NCBI GenBank assembly: GCA_012719495.1
Contig: JAAYAG010000090.1
Span: 1 to 64,000 of the forward strand
Source: Bacteroidales bacterium
GTDB lineage: Bacteria > Bacteroidota > Bacteroidia > Bacteroidales > Prolixibacteraceae
Direction of reading: 5' to 3'
Length of the DNA: 64,000 nt
Both the position numbers and the translations under genes were made by a program. Shown one piece after another: positions 1-7,229 of this stretch (within the stretch, counting starts at the first letter, position 1; each line of letters starts with the position of its first letter). Under the pieces are notes generated by a model, which worked only from the letters and a program-made list of their open reading frames with translations, did not search any database and had not been told where the DNA came from.

Positions 1-67
<67 letters not shown>

Positions 68-73
68 GTTAGG

Positions 74-157
74 TACCCGGAGGGGGACTTGAACCCCCAC
101 AGCCATAATGGCCATTGGATTTTAAGTCCAACGTGTCTACCATTCCACCATCCGGGC
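74..157 (-). tRNA. tRNA-Leu (TAA)
   Basis: The 84-nt minus-strand cloverleaf has acceptor halves GCCCGGA and TCCGGGT plus discriminator A. The anticodon is TAA in the loop GACTTAAAATC, the variable arm is long (class II), and the T-loop is GTTCAAGTC. The long variable arm and UAA anticodon identify tRNA-Leu for UUA/UUG. CCA is not encoded. It lies between two near-identical tRNA-Gly genes and is probably cotranscribed from the promoter at 356-386. Confidence 0.95.
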
Positions 158-248
158 AACATATCTTTAGAACGTTTCTATCATTACGAATTGCAGACCA
201 TCGTGAGATGGTTAGCTGCAAAAAAAATCCCAAAAAGGGATTAAAATT

Positions 249-322
<74 letters not shown>

Positions 323-355
323 ATTATATTTAAGAACGTTTTGCTTTAGCGGATG

Positions 356-386
356 CAAATATATGGCTATTTTTTTTTTGTACAAA
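356..386 (-). promoter_or_regulatory. Bacteroidota-type promoter of the tRNA cluster
   Basis: On the minus strand, TTTG (386-383) is followed by exactly 19 nt and then TATATTTG (363-356). This matches the primary sigma consensus TTTG-N19-TAnnTTTG known from Bacteroidota. The predicted start would be near 349, about 27 nt before the mature 5' end of the first tRNA-Gly. This is the best promoter match I found in the window. Confidence 0.72.
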
Positions 387-531
387 AAAATGTCGGAAAA
401 TTACTTCGAATAAAAACATCCTTGGAAATAAGTCCTAATTATCAGTTGTATACAAACATGCTAAGTGCAAGTTTTTTATGTATTCTTCTTCTCACACGTT
501 GCAAATTTTATTTTTTGAACTATCCGGAGAT

Positions 532-1629
532 TTACTTTCGCTCAACTTTTATCTTTTTTGTTGGGTCGAGGTTTTGATTTCTTTCGGCTATTACATCTAT
601 AACATTCTGGCAAACAGCATTAAAAGCTTCGCAGGTTACTGTTCCGGGTTTTGTTGAGGCCGGGACACCTTCGTCGCCACCTTCCCGTATGCTTTGCACT
701 ATAGGTATTTCTCCAAGAAATGGAATTCCAAGCCTTTCGGCCATGCGCTTGCCACCTTCTTTCCCAAATATATAATACTTGTTTTCTGGAAGTTCTGCTG
801 GAGTAAACCATGCCATGTTCTCAATAAGTCCCAGTACAGGTACATCTACCGATTTTCCACGAAACATATTCACCCCTTTAATCACATCGGCTAATGCCAC
901 ATCTTGAGGGGTGGTTACTATTACTGCCCCTGTTACCGGTACGGTTTGCATCAGCGTTAGGTGTATGTCGCTCGTTCCAGGAGGAAGATCGATTAACAAG
1001 TAGTCAAGAGGGCCCCACAACGTGTCAACAATTAGCTGCTTAAGGGCATTTGATGCCATAGGGCCTCGCCAAACCAATGCATCTTCAGGGTTGACAAAAA
1101 AACCGATCGATAGGATTTTAACCCCATATTTTTCCAGTGGGATTATCATGTCGCGGTTTCCAACTTTTTCACCTGTTGGCCGGCCATCTTTCTCGCCAAA
1201 CATGATAGGTATTGATGGTCCAAAAATATCGGCATCGATCAGCCCAACACTAGCTCCGGTATTTGCCAGCGAAATAGCAAGGTTGACAGCTACGGTAGAT
1301 TTTCCTACGCCGCCCTTTCCCGATGCAACTGCAATTATGTTTTGAACGCCTGGCAAAATAGGGCGTTCCATATCGTGAACCGAGCGGGTTGAAATATTTC
1401 CTGCGATGTCAATATCTTTGCCAAACGTTCGCAAAAGTGTTTGCACACATTGTGACTTGATGATGGTGTTGTTTGGGTCGTTAGAGCGCTGAACGACCAA
1501 CGTGAAACTAACTTTCTTTCCCTCGATGCGGATTTCCTGTACCATATCGAGGTCGACAATATTTTCATTTGAGCCCGGAACATTTACGGTTCTGAGCGCA
1601 TCTTTTATATCTTTTGGTTGTAGTACCAT
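532..1629 (-). CDS. mrp: Mrp/ApbC-type P-loop ATPase, Fe-S carrier
   Basis: A 365-residue cytoplasmic ATPase of the Mrp/NBP35 family, thought to bind and transfer Fe-S clusters. Residues about 1-85 form the MIP18/DUF59 domain. The P-loop SGKGGVGKS lies at about 103-111, followed by the VGLIDADIFGPS and DLPPGTSD motifs typical of the family. The CPxC cluster motif of many Mrp proteins is absent: the equivalent place reads ENMAWFTPAELPENKYY, which from memory is usual for Bacteroidota homologues. The ATG start at 1629 gives the full N-terminal domain. A promoter-like element sits just upstream at 1644-1676. The gene is downstream of, and on the same strand as, the alkyltransferase-like gene. 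Family assignment is secure; the client proteins are unknown. Confidence 0.93.
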   Translation of the reverse strand: MVLQPKDIKDALRTVNVPGSNENIVDLDMVQEIRIEGKKVSFTLVVQRSNDPNNTIIKSQCVQTLLRTFGKDIDIAGNISTRSVHDMERPILPGVQNIIAVASGKGGVGKSTVAVNLAISLANTGASVGLIDADIFGPSIPIMFGEKDGRPTGEKVGNRDMIIPLEKYGVKILSIGFFVNPEDALVWRGPMASNALKQLIVDTLWGPLDYLLIDLPPGTSDIHLTLMQTVPVTGAVIVTTPQDVALADVIKGVNMFRGKSVDVPVLGLIENMAWFTPAELPENKYYIFGKEGGKRMAERLGIPFLGEIPIVQSIREGGDEGVPASTKPGTVTCEAFNAVCQNVIDVIAERNQNLDPTKKIKVERK

Positions 1630-1643
1630 TGTTATTTTTTTTG

Positions 1644-1676
1644 CAAACTTACAAAACTTTATGAATAAGACTCAAA
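1644..1676 (-). promoter_or_regulatory. Candidate promoter of mrp
   Basis: On the minus strand TTTG (1676-1673), a 21-nt spacer and TAAGTTTG (1651-1644) fit the Bacteroidota TTTG / TAnnTTTG pattern. The element ends only about 15 nt before the ATG at 1629, so the leader would be very short. Confidence 0.42.
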
Positions 1677-1710
1677 TATCTTTTATTTAAGTCTTAAATA
1701 AATCACTTTA

Positions 1711-2043
1711 TTAAAGCGAAAGTTCTTTTGTTGGATCCCAAAAACGTTCTTTAAAATTGATAATTTGGTTATCTTCAATTATCATTCCTTCGCTTTCAAG
1801 AAGTTCTTGCATTGTATCTTCGCCACCAAAAAAATGTTTTCCCGTAAGAAGTCCATTACGGTTTACAACCCGATGTGCTGGAATTGAATAAGCCTGAGAC
1901 TTGGTTTGGTTGAGAGCCCAGCCTACCATGCGCGACGACCGGGCTGTTCCAAGGTAACGGGCTATGGCACCATAGCTGGTAATCCTACCCGGAGGAATAA
2001 GCTTAACAACTTCATATACTTGTTGAAAGAAATCTTTTTCCAT
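1711..2043 (-). CDS. Alkyltransferase-like (ATL) DNA repair protein
   Basis: A 110-residue protein that matches the DNA-binding/active-site domain of O6-methylguanine-DNA methyltransferase. It has the helix-turn-helix PPGRITSYGAIA and the recognition segment SSRMVGWALNQ. The catalytic PCHRV motif reads PAHRV, so the alkyl-acceptor cysteine is replaced by alanine. That is the hallmark of ATL proteins, which bind O6-alkylguanine and hand it to nucleotide excision repair instead of reversing it. I chose the ATG at 2043 because it gives the usual ATL length. An upstream in-frame ATG at 2082 would add 13 residues, and it lies in a short direct repeat with no family similarity. Confidence 0.85.
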   Translation of the reverse strand: MEKDFFQQVYEVVKLIPPGRITSYGAIARYLGTARSSRMVGWALNQTKSQAYSIPAHRVVNRNGLLTGKHFFGGEDTMQELLESEGMIIEDNQIINFKERFWDPTKELSL

Positions 2044-2137
2044 TGGTCTTGAATATTTTATATCACAAGATACATTTTTCAATGTTTCTTTTCAATGTTT
2101 CAAAATGAAATTAACAAGGTTCAAATACTGATTATAC

Positions 2138-2503
2138 TTAGCGTTTAATGCCTGTAACGTCAAATGTTTTCACTTTAGAGTATTGAATTCCGTCGGGTGT
2201 CGTGACAACCAAAGACACAGAAAAAGAACCATTTTTGCTGTAAAAATCGCAAGCATTTGCTCCGTCCAATGGTATGTTATTTATTGAACCATTGAAATAC
2301 CAACGAAATTCAGATTCTTCAGGTAGGTAATTGCAAGCATTAGAAACACAAATTTCTAAATATGCCGAATCCTGAATATAAGAGGTAGAATAGGCAAAAT
2401 CGATTTGAGGCTCAATCTGATCACTTGTTTTGGCGCAAGAAACCACTAAACAGCCAAGGAAAAGTATGAGCAAAATTTTCTTCACTGTTTCTGTAAATAT
2501 CAT
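2138..2503 (-). CDS. Small lipoprotein with PKD-like fold
   Basis: A 121-residue protein with a lipoprotein signal peptide: a hydrophobic stretch ending in lipobox VVSC, Cys about 23. The mature part resembles a single PKD/Ig-like beta-sandwich domain (FRWYFNGS..., then NGSFSVSLVVTTPDG and a final KTFDV strand). In PKD domains this pattern is a 'structure plus time-like sequence' typical of surface proteins. No catalytic motif is visible. It would be anchored in the outer membrane or periplasm. The function is unknown. Confidence 0.7.
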   Translation of the reverse strand: MIFTETVKKILLILFLGCLVVSCAKTSDQIEPQIDFAYSTSYIQDSAYLEICVSNACNYLPEESEFRWYFNGSINNIPLDGANACDFYSKNGSFSVSLVVTTPDGIQYSKVKTFDVTGIKR

Positions 2504-2542
2504 AATATAATCACATTGCGTTCTAACTGTATGGTAATGATA

Positions 2543-3055
2543 TTATTTGGGCAGCAAGTAATCGTGTTTTCGTTCACGGGCAAGTTGCTGAAGGATTATT
2601 TCAATATCGGGGTTCAGAAATGAATAATATTTTTTCTTTAAATCGGCATCGAGAAGTAATGCAAATTTCTGCCAGAAATTAGCTCTTTCTTCATTTAAAA
2701 AAGTTACAAGCAGTTCGTAAGGGGTTTTGCCAAGTTCCCTGTCGATGAGCAGAAGCAACAATTTCCCTTGTCTGACATTTAATTTTACGACTTTATCGAA
2801 ATATGATTCTTTTACATATTCCTCATATTCAAGGAGAAACTTTTTTCTTGTAGAATCGCAGTCAATTATTTCAAGTTGTGCCAGCACTAAATCGTACTCA
2901 ACCTTTACGGTTTGAATGTAAGGCCAGATTTTATTCATGTCGCTTTTTAATTGCGCCGCTTTTTTGTTTTCCGATTTTGGGGAGGCTGCAACATTTGCCA
3001 TTGAAATAATCAAAAGCATCAGAAATGGCGCAAAATGTTTTAATGTTATTCTCAT
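2543..3055 (-). CDS. DUF4294 family periplasmic protein
   Basis: A 170-residue protein with an N-terminal signal peptide (cleavage near AAS, about residue 25) and a helical, charged body. The segment NVRQGKLLLLLIDRELGKTPYELL and the following FW..FA..L pattern match my memory of DUF4294, a Bacteroidota-restricted family. The start codon at 3055 abuts the stop of the upstream gene, so it is translationally linked to the TPR genes. No enzymatic motif is visible; the role is unknown. Confidence 0.75.
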   Translation of the reverse strand: MRITLKHFAPFLMLLIISMANVAASPKSENKKAAQLKSDMNKIWPYIQTVKVEYDLVLAQLEIIDCDSTRKKFLLEYEEYVKESYFDKVVKLNVRQGKLLLLLIDRELGKTPYELLVTFLNEERANFWQKFALLLDADLKKKYYSFLNPDIEIILQQLARERKHDYLLPK

Positions 3056-3912
3056 TAGTACGATGGTGGTGTAGCGATCTCAATTATTTTGAGGTACGAT
3101 TCATATCTTTTTTTGTCGATCTTATTAAAAGCTAAAGCTTTTGCTTTGTCCATCCCCCCTATGTAATAGCGTTGTATCCAGGGGAGAAGCGTTAATACGG
3201 CATCGAGAAAAGTGTAATGCTTTACAATTTGTATGGCGGCAATTGTAAGCCCTGTAATGAGTAACATAGAGTTAAACCCTTCTTTAACTGCGCCTACTGA
3301 AAATTGTCCCGATCCGGGCAATAAAGCACTCATTATGTAGGCTCGATTTGGGTTATACCGTTTGGGGTACTTTTGTACATTATTGAATTCTTGAGTGATT
3401 AGCAGCCTCAACGAATCTGATGAAGGAAAGGCATCAAGAACCTGCAGAAACTCCGCATAGGCGAGTGTGTCATTTTCAGTATTATAGTAAGCAATTCCTT
3501 TCAGATAGTGCATTTGGGCCTTTTGTTCCAGAGAGGAGTTTTCACTAAAATAGAGTAATTCTTCGAGGGCTTTTATGTACTGGTTCGTAACGAGCATACC
3601 AAAGGCTTTGGCCACAACTGACTCATTTTTTAAGCTATCGTTCTGACTGTATTTATAGGCTCGGTCGTAAAATTCGGCAGCAAGGTCATAATCTTCCATT
3701 TCAGAATAACAGTGCCCAATTTGTAGTGAAATTACGTCGACATTTTCCGATCCGAAAAACAAGGCTCGGTTATATTCGCGTGCGGCAATTTCGTAGTTTC
3801 CTTTTTCGAATTCGGTATCGGCAAAGGCAACTACTTCTGAAACCGTTTGAGCATTTGCTCCAACGAAGAGCAAAATGCTAATAATCAGAATATAATATCT
3901 TTTCGGTTTCAT
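3055..3912 (-). CDS. TPR protein with C-terminal membrane domain
   Basis: About 285 residues. The signal peptide (MKPKRYYILIISILLFVGANAQ) argues for the ATG at 3912 instead of the longer frame to 4008, which has no signal. Residues about 30-190 form tetratricopeptide-like helices (FEKGNYEIAAREYNRALFFG, YDLAAEFYDRAY). The C-terminal 90 residues hold ALLPGSGQF, a hydrophobic segment and a GGMDKAKALAFN stretch. The upstream neighbour has the same architecture (AILPGAGKAYCG ... GGAASAKRYN), so the two are diverged paralogues. It overlaps that neighbour by 35 bp. It is likely a periplasmic or membrane-anchored scaffold; the function is unknown. Confidence 0.75.
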   Translation of the reverse strand: MKPKRYYILIISILLFVGANAQTVSEVVAFADTEFEKGNYEIAAREYNRALFFGSENVDVISLQIGHCYSEMEDYDLAAEFYDRAYKYSQNDSLKNESVVAKAFGMLVTNQYIKALEELLYFSENSSLEQKAQMHYLKGIAYYNTENDTLAYAEFLQVLDAFPSSDSLRLLITQEFNNVQKYPKRYNPNRAYIMSALLPGSGQFSVGAVKEGFNSMLLITGLTIAAIQIVKHYTFLDAVLTLLPWIQRYYIGGMDKAKALAFNKIDKKRYESYLKIIEIATPPSY

Positions 3913-4708
3913 GTATAAAGGAATGATCGAGGTTTGAATTATATCGTTTGGCCGATGCTGCGCCTCCATAAATGTTCGACGAATAATAGCTAAATGCCAA
4001 TCCACCAACTATCCATGGGTATACACTTTGGGTTCCGTATTTCTCGAAACCTCTGATGGCAAAAAATGTTGTAGATGCACTAAAGAGAAACGAAATTACC
4101 CCATCACCCCAGTACCCGCAATAGGCTTTCCCTGCTCCCGGGAGTATGGCCGACATGATAGCAGCCAACGCCGGGCTTTTTCTTTTGGATGAATAACTTC
4201 TTACAGCAATTCCCTGAAGCCCTGTTAGTTTATAGCTGTTCTCAGGCTTAGACTCAAGGCTAAGCTTATAGGCCTCTTCCCAGTTTTGCAATAACAAGGC
4301 TGTGCCAAGCTGGTGTTCTGGTGTTTGGCTAAAGTCGAAACCATCGGTAATCAGTTGTTTTACTGCGTGGTAATTTTGTTTTTCCATTAGCATTCTCACA
4401 TATTCATCTCTGTATTCTAATGAAAGGTTGCTCAGCAACGGGTTTTTTTGTGAAGCGAAGAACAACTCCTCCTTTTCAAAATATTTCAGCTTTCGATAGG
4501 ATTTTAGCATCATTAACTGCGACGCAGAGTCGAAACTACAAAAATATGAAATTCGCTCAAGTTCGTGCAACGACAGTTCGTATTGGCCTGTATTATAGAG
4601 ATAATCGGCAAAAGTTCTCGATTTGTCACAATCATACAGATTTTCTTGCCCTAGTAAAGACAGGTTAAATACCAGTAATATAAATGTAAGATTAATGAGC
4701 CGGATCAT
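3878..4708 (-). CDS. TPR-like membrane protein, paralogue of downstream gene
   Basis: About 276 residues from the ATG at 4708, chosen because it places a signal peptide (IRLINLTFILLVFNLSLLGQ) at the N-terminus. Helical repeat-like region first (YNTGQYELSLHELERISYF), then a C-terminal SAILPGAGKAYCGYWGDG motif followed by hydrophobic segments and GGAASAKRYNSNLD. The PG(A/S)G-turn plus two hydrophobic helices resembles the DUF5683/TM2-like tails found on Bacteroidota envelope proteins, from memory. The gene overlaps yidD upstream by 17 bp and its paralogue downstream by 35 bp, so all are one operon. Confidence 0.72.
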   Translation of the reverse strand: MIRLINLTFILLVFNLSLLGQENLYDCDKSRTFADYLYNTGQYELSLHELERISYFCSFDSASQLMMLKSYRKLKYFEKEELFFASQKNPLLSNLSLEYRDEYVRMLMEKQNYHAVKQLITDGFDFSQTPEHQLGTALLLQNWEEAYKLSLESKPENSYKLTGLQGIAVRSYSSKRKSPALAAIMSAILPGAGKAYCGYWGDGVISFLFSASTTFFAIRGFEKYGTQSVYPWIVGGLAFSYYSSNIYGGAASAKRYNSNLDHSFIHETEKILYSDY

Positions 4709-5120
4709 GATATAATTGTGTTTGAAAAACGAATTCATACTCTCCTTGTTTTACAAAAGGCTGGCAGCGTTGCAAGCGGTCAAAGATTTTAAGATAAGCT
4801 TTTATTGGATTGTCGTTCTGCAATGATTCAATGGCATATACAGAACACGAAGGCGTAAAAACACAGGTGTTCATATCCTGCGACGAGAAGAAACTTTTGT
4901 ACCCCAGAAATAGCAACGATGCAGTTCCTTCGAGCGGATTGGTGCTTTGTTTCAGATAGGCTTTGTAATCGACTTTCGAGGAAGCAGGTTTATTTATCTT
5001 CATCAGTTTTTCTTTCTTCAACACCTGTCTCTTACTCCCAAATACTGTTGCCGGCCATCCTACAGAAAGAAGAACAACAATAATTATCAAGAAATTAAAG
5101 CTTGTAGTTGTATTTTTCAT
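4692..5120 (-). CDS. yidD: YidD-family membrane protein insertion factor, with signal sequence
   Basis: About 142 residues. The family core is clear: YKSFFSS, then CVFTPSCSVYAIESLQ, then a helical stretch and RLQRCQPF. YidD aids YidC-dependent insertion of inner-membrane proteins. Most YidD proteins are about 70-90 residues. This one carries an N-terminal hydrophobic segment (FNLIIIVVLLSVG-like) and about 45 extra residues. It is not beside rnpA/yidC as in many bacteria but follows a LolA-like gene, overlapping it by 26 bp. The start at 5120 (MKNTTT) is preferred over 5135 because it leaves a normal signal peptide. Confidence 0.82.
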   Translation of the reverse strand: MKNTTTSFNFLIIIVVLLSVGWPATVFGSKRQVLKKEKLMKINKPASSKVDYKAYLKQSTNPLEGTASLLFLGYKSFFSSQDMNTCVFTPSCSVYAIESLQNDNPIKAYLKIFDRLQRCQPFVKQGEYEFVFQTQLYHDPAH

Positions 5121-5772
5121 TGCTCTTCGTATCATTCAGGATAACATTATTCATAGTGATGATTTGGTATATATTGCCCTGATTGTTAGACAAGTATGTG
5201 GCAATAAGAATCTCTGTAGGAATATCTATTCCTTGAATTAGTTTATAGTTTTTAAGAATTTGTCGGCTTACTACATTTCCTTTCGAGTCGAGCATGGTAA
5301 CCGAATAAAGCAATTTATTTTTCGTGGCCATAAGTACTTTCGAAATAGTCTGTCGTAAAAACTCGGGTGGGAGCCAGGTTGTGATTACCATATCGCCCTT
5401 TTTTTCAACTCCTTTCATCTCGAAATGAGCCTGATCAAGTCCGAAATTGGCCATATTGCCCATCAATATAAAATGGAACAACGATTGGTCGGGAATCAGC
5501 AGGTTCAATGATTTTGCATACAGTGTATCAGCTCTGAAACTGTACATTATGGTATCGAAAAGAACAACTTTTTCTTTTTGTGGAAATGAAAAGTCGAAGA
5601 TGATCTTTTTAACATTTTTATCATAGAACAGAGTTCCTTTGCTAATCTGGAAGGTGCTGTCGATCAGCCGTGTTTTGGTAAAAATATCGGCTTTTATACG
5701 ATAGGCTTGCTGACTGAAGCCTGCAAATGATAAGAGCACAATCAGGCAAACAAGAACTATTTTTTTGTACAT
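5095..5772 (-). CDS. LolA-like outer-membrane lipoprotein carrier
   Basis: About 225 residues from the ATG at 5772, which begins directly with a signal peptide (MYKKIVLVCLIVLLSFAGFSQ). The body has the strand pattern of LolA/LolB-fold periplasmic carriers: KGTLFYDKNVKKIIFDFSFPQKEKVVLFD, then a late hydrophobic/acidic strand LLYSVTMLDSKGNVVSRQILKNYKLI. This pattern of a lipid-binding half-barrel suggests transport of lipoprotein or glycolipid across the periplasm. It heads an operon with yidD and two TPR membrane proteins. Similarity is by fold pattern only, so the assignment is moderate. Confidence 0.65.
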   Translation of the reverse strand: MYKKIVLVCLIVLLSFAGFSQQAYRIKADIFTKTRLIDSTFQISKGTLFYDKNVKKIIFDFSFPQKEKVVLFDTIMYSFRADTLYAKSLNLLIPDQSLFHFILMGNMANFGLDQAHFEMKGVEKKGDMVITTWLPPEFLRQTISKVLMATKNKLLYSVTMLDSKGNVVSRQILKNYKLIQGIDIPTEILIATYLSNNQGNIYQIITMNNVILNDTKSNEKYNYKL

Positions 5773-5873
5773 AAGTTGAAAATCGGTTACGATAATAGAA
5801 TTAGTTGTTCCTAAAAATAGCAACTACTGCAAATTAACACATTTTAATTGAAAAAAAAGTACTTGAATTGTTG

Positions 5874-6344
5874 TCAATAGTAATAAAAGGAAGACGAAAA
5901 TATAACGGCATAAAAGAAAACTACTGCGCCGGTAGAAACGCAACCAGAGGCTACACATCCCCATATAGACTTGTTTACGGTAGCACTGTCGCCGTTATTT
6001 ACAATAGCAACAATAAGTACGCCCCACATATTTAACAGGCAGCCCATTAGAAAAGCTGATTGGTTGTTAAAGTAGAACCTGTCTGCTTCTTCTTCGGGGA
6101 AAAATTCGAAATTGTCGTTATAGTTGATCGATGCGAGGGGAAATATTGAATTTACCTCAGCGGCAGTTGCGTTACTGTTTTCTTCCATGTACGAAATAAC
6201 CGGGTCTATTTCACTGAAAGCAGAATAGATTTCATTTTCTTCAGCCAGAAAATTTGGACTGTATTCTTCAGTTGTTGTTGCATTCGAAACCAATGTAATG
6301 GTAATTAGCAAAAAAAGAATGGAGATTGATCTTACGGTTTTCAT
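5874..6344 (-). CDS. 156-residue membrane protein, WGC family copy 1
   Basis: Exactly 156 residues, as are the two paralogues at 6713 and 7230. It has a signal peptide (to about residue 22), an acidic linker with EIYSAFSEI, then two hydrophobic segments each opening with a Cys motif: MGCLLNMWGVLIV at about 98-110 and IWGCVASG at about 126-133. A polar D/N-rich loop separates them. This copy is the most diverged: the first motif has MGC where the others have WGC. I do not recognise the family. It looks like an exported, membrane-inserting small protein. It lies downstream of a decayed fourth copy (6406-6600) in the same orientation. Confidence 0.75.
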   Translation of the reverse strand: MKTVRSISILFLLITITLVSNATTTEEYSPNFLAEENEIYSAFSEIDPVISYMEENSNATAAEVNSIFPLASINYNDNFEFFPEEEADRFYFNNQSAFLMGCLLNMWGVLIVAIVNNGDSATVNKSIWGCVASGCVSTGAVVFFYAVIFSSSFYYY

Positions 6345-6405
6345 TTGTGTCGAAATTTTGGTTTTTAACTAGAATTATTTCAACGGATAATTTTGTAAAC
6401 AAAAG

Positions 6406-6600
6406 CTAGGCAACATATATTGCGCCACCCAAAATATTGAATACGATACATCCGTTGGCTGTTTGCCGCACCTGATCGCGGTTATTGTTAGTACAAGAAG
6501 CTACAAGAATTATACCAACTGGATAGTAACAGCAACCTCAAAGAAATATCCCAAAAACAGGAGGCTGCAATTATTCTTGATTATTAATTACAATAGCAGG
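6406..6600 (-). pseudogene. Decayed fourth copy of the 156-residue WGC family
   Basis: Read on the minus strand in one frame, this stretch gives PPVFGIFL-stop-GCCYY, then VGIILVAS, a polar loop, NGCIVFN, ending at a TAG (6408-6406). It lines up with PPIFGAFLWGCLFN...VGMLIVG...FWGCLIS of the copy at 7230. The tryptophan of the first WGC motif is a TGA, a second stop (TAA) lies about 12 codons upstream, and the second motif has lost its W. No matching signal-peptide half was found upstream. It lies between copies 1 and 2, so the array originally had four members. Confidence rests on the motif-by-motif match. Confidence 0.78.
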
Positions 6601-6672
6601 ATTGGGTTTATAATTGTCTGGCTGGTTGCAGGATGTTGAAAATATGGTTTAGATGGTTAGTTTTTAAATGAG

Positions 6673-6707
6673 AAAAAGGAAGCTGCAGTAAAGCAACTTC
6701 CTTTTTT
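6673..6707 (-). terminator. Intrinsic terminator after WGC copy 2
   Basis: The minus strand reads AAAAAAGGAAG, TTGC, a short loop, GCAG, CTTCCTTTTTCTC. The stem is strong and ends in a T-tract a few bases after the stop of the gene at 6713. It separates copies 2 and 3 from the decayed copy and copy 1. Confidence 0.75.
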
Positions 6708-6712
6708 AATTT

Positions 6713-7183
6713 TTAGAACCAGGCGGCGTAACCTACTACATTCCAGAATATAGCCCATGCTACATAAAGAACTCCGCTGAGGATACATCCTTTCCAGGCA
6801 GCTTTGGTATAGGTGCTGTCGCTGTCGGTGGTAACGTAAACAACAATTAAGCCGAATAAGTTGAATATGCAACCCCACCAGAATGCACTGATGAATGGAG
6901 GTTCGCCTGAACCGTTGCTTAATGCTATAGCTGCTGAAGAACTTACGTTTTCAACAAGCGCGCTGTTGTAGTTTTCAACATCGGCATACGTAGCGTCGTT
7001 TTCCGACAAGTAGTTTGCCAGATCGTTCATTTCTTCAAACGAAGCATAGATTTCTGTTTCATCGTAGTTTACAACAACATCGTTTTCTGAAGAAGTTGTT
7101 CCGGCCGATGTAGCAAAGGTTTGAAGATGAATTGTGAGCAATGCCATAAAAATGGCGGCAATTTTAAGTACTGATTTTTTCAT
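6713..7183 (-). CDS. 156-residue membrane protein, WGC family copy 2
   Basis: 156 residues. Signal peptide (KKSVLKIAAIFMALLTIHLQTFA), then an acidic ectodomain with the shared ETEIYASFEEM box, a Ser/Ala-rich stretch (SSSAAIALSNG), and the two hydrophobic segments with FWWGCIFNLFGLIVV and KAAWKGCILSG. Both motif cysteines are kept. It is 46 bp downstream of copy 3, probably cotranscribed, and followed by a strong terminator. No known family is recognised. The conserved Cys residues in or next to membrane segments could be lipidated, metal-binding or disulfide-forming; this is speculation. Confidence 0.8.
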   Translation of the reverse strand: MKKSVLKIAAIFMALLTIHLQTFATSAGTTSSENDVVVNYDETEIYASFEEMNDLANYLSENDATYADVENYNSALVENVSSSAAIALSNGSGEPPFISAFWWGCIFNLFGLIVVYVTTDSDSTYTKAAWKGCILSGVLYVAWAIFWNVVGYAAWF

Positions 7184-7229
7184 GCGTCAAAAGTTAAGAT
7201 TTAACATATATAAATTACCTAATCTTTAT

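Noticed and set aside
1022-1345. 107-codon plus-strand ORF inside mrp
   Set aside because: It is antisense to a clearly coding, family-matched gene and has a Ser/Pro/Ile-rich composition typical of shadow frames.
2077-2101. Repeated TTTCAATGTTTC (two copies, 13-bp spacing)
   Set aside because: Low-complexity and too short to mean more than slippage; it was used only as an argument about the ATL start.
6406-6600. Reading the in-frame TGA as tryptophan (recoding)
   Set aside because: TGA ends real genes here (pseB, wlbC), and a further TAA interrupts the same relic, so decay is simpler than recoding.
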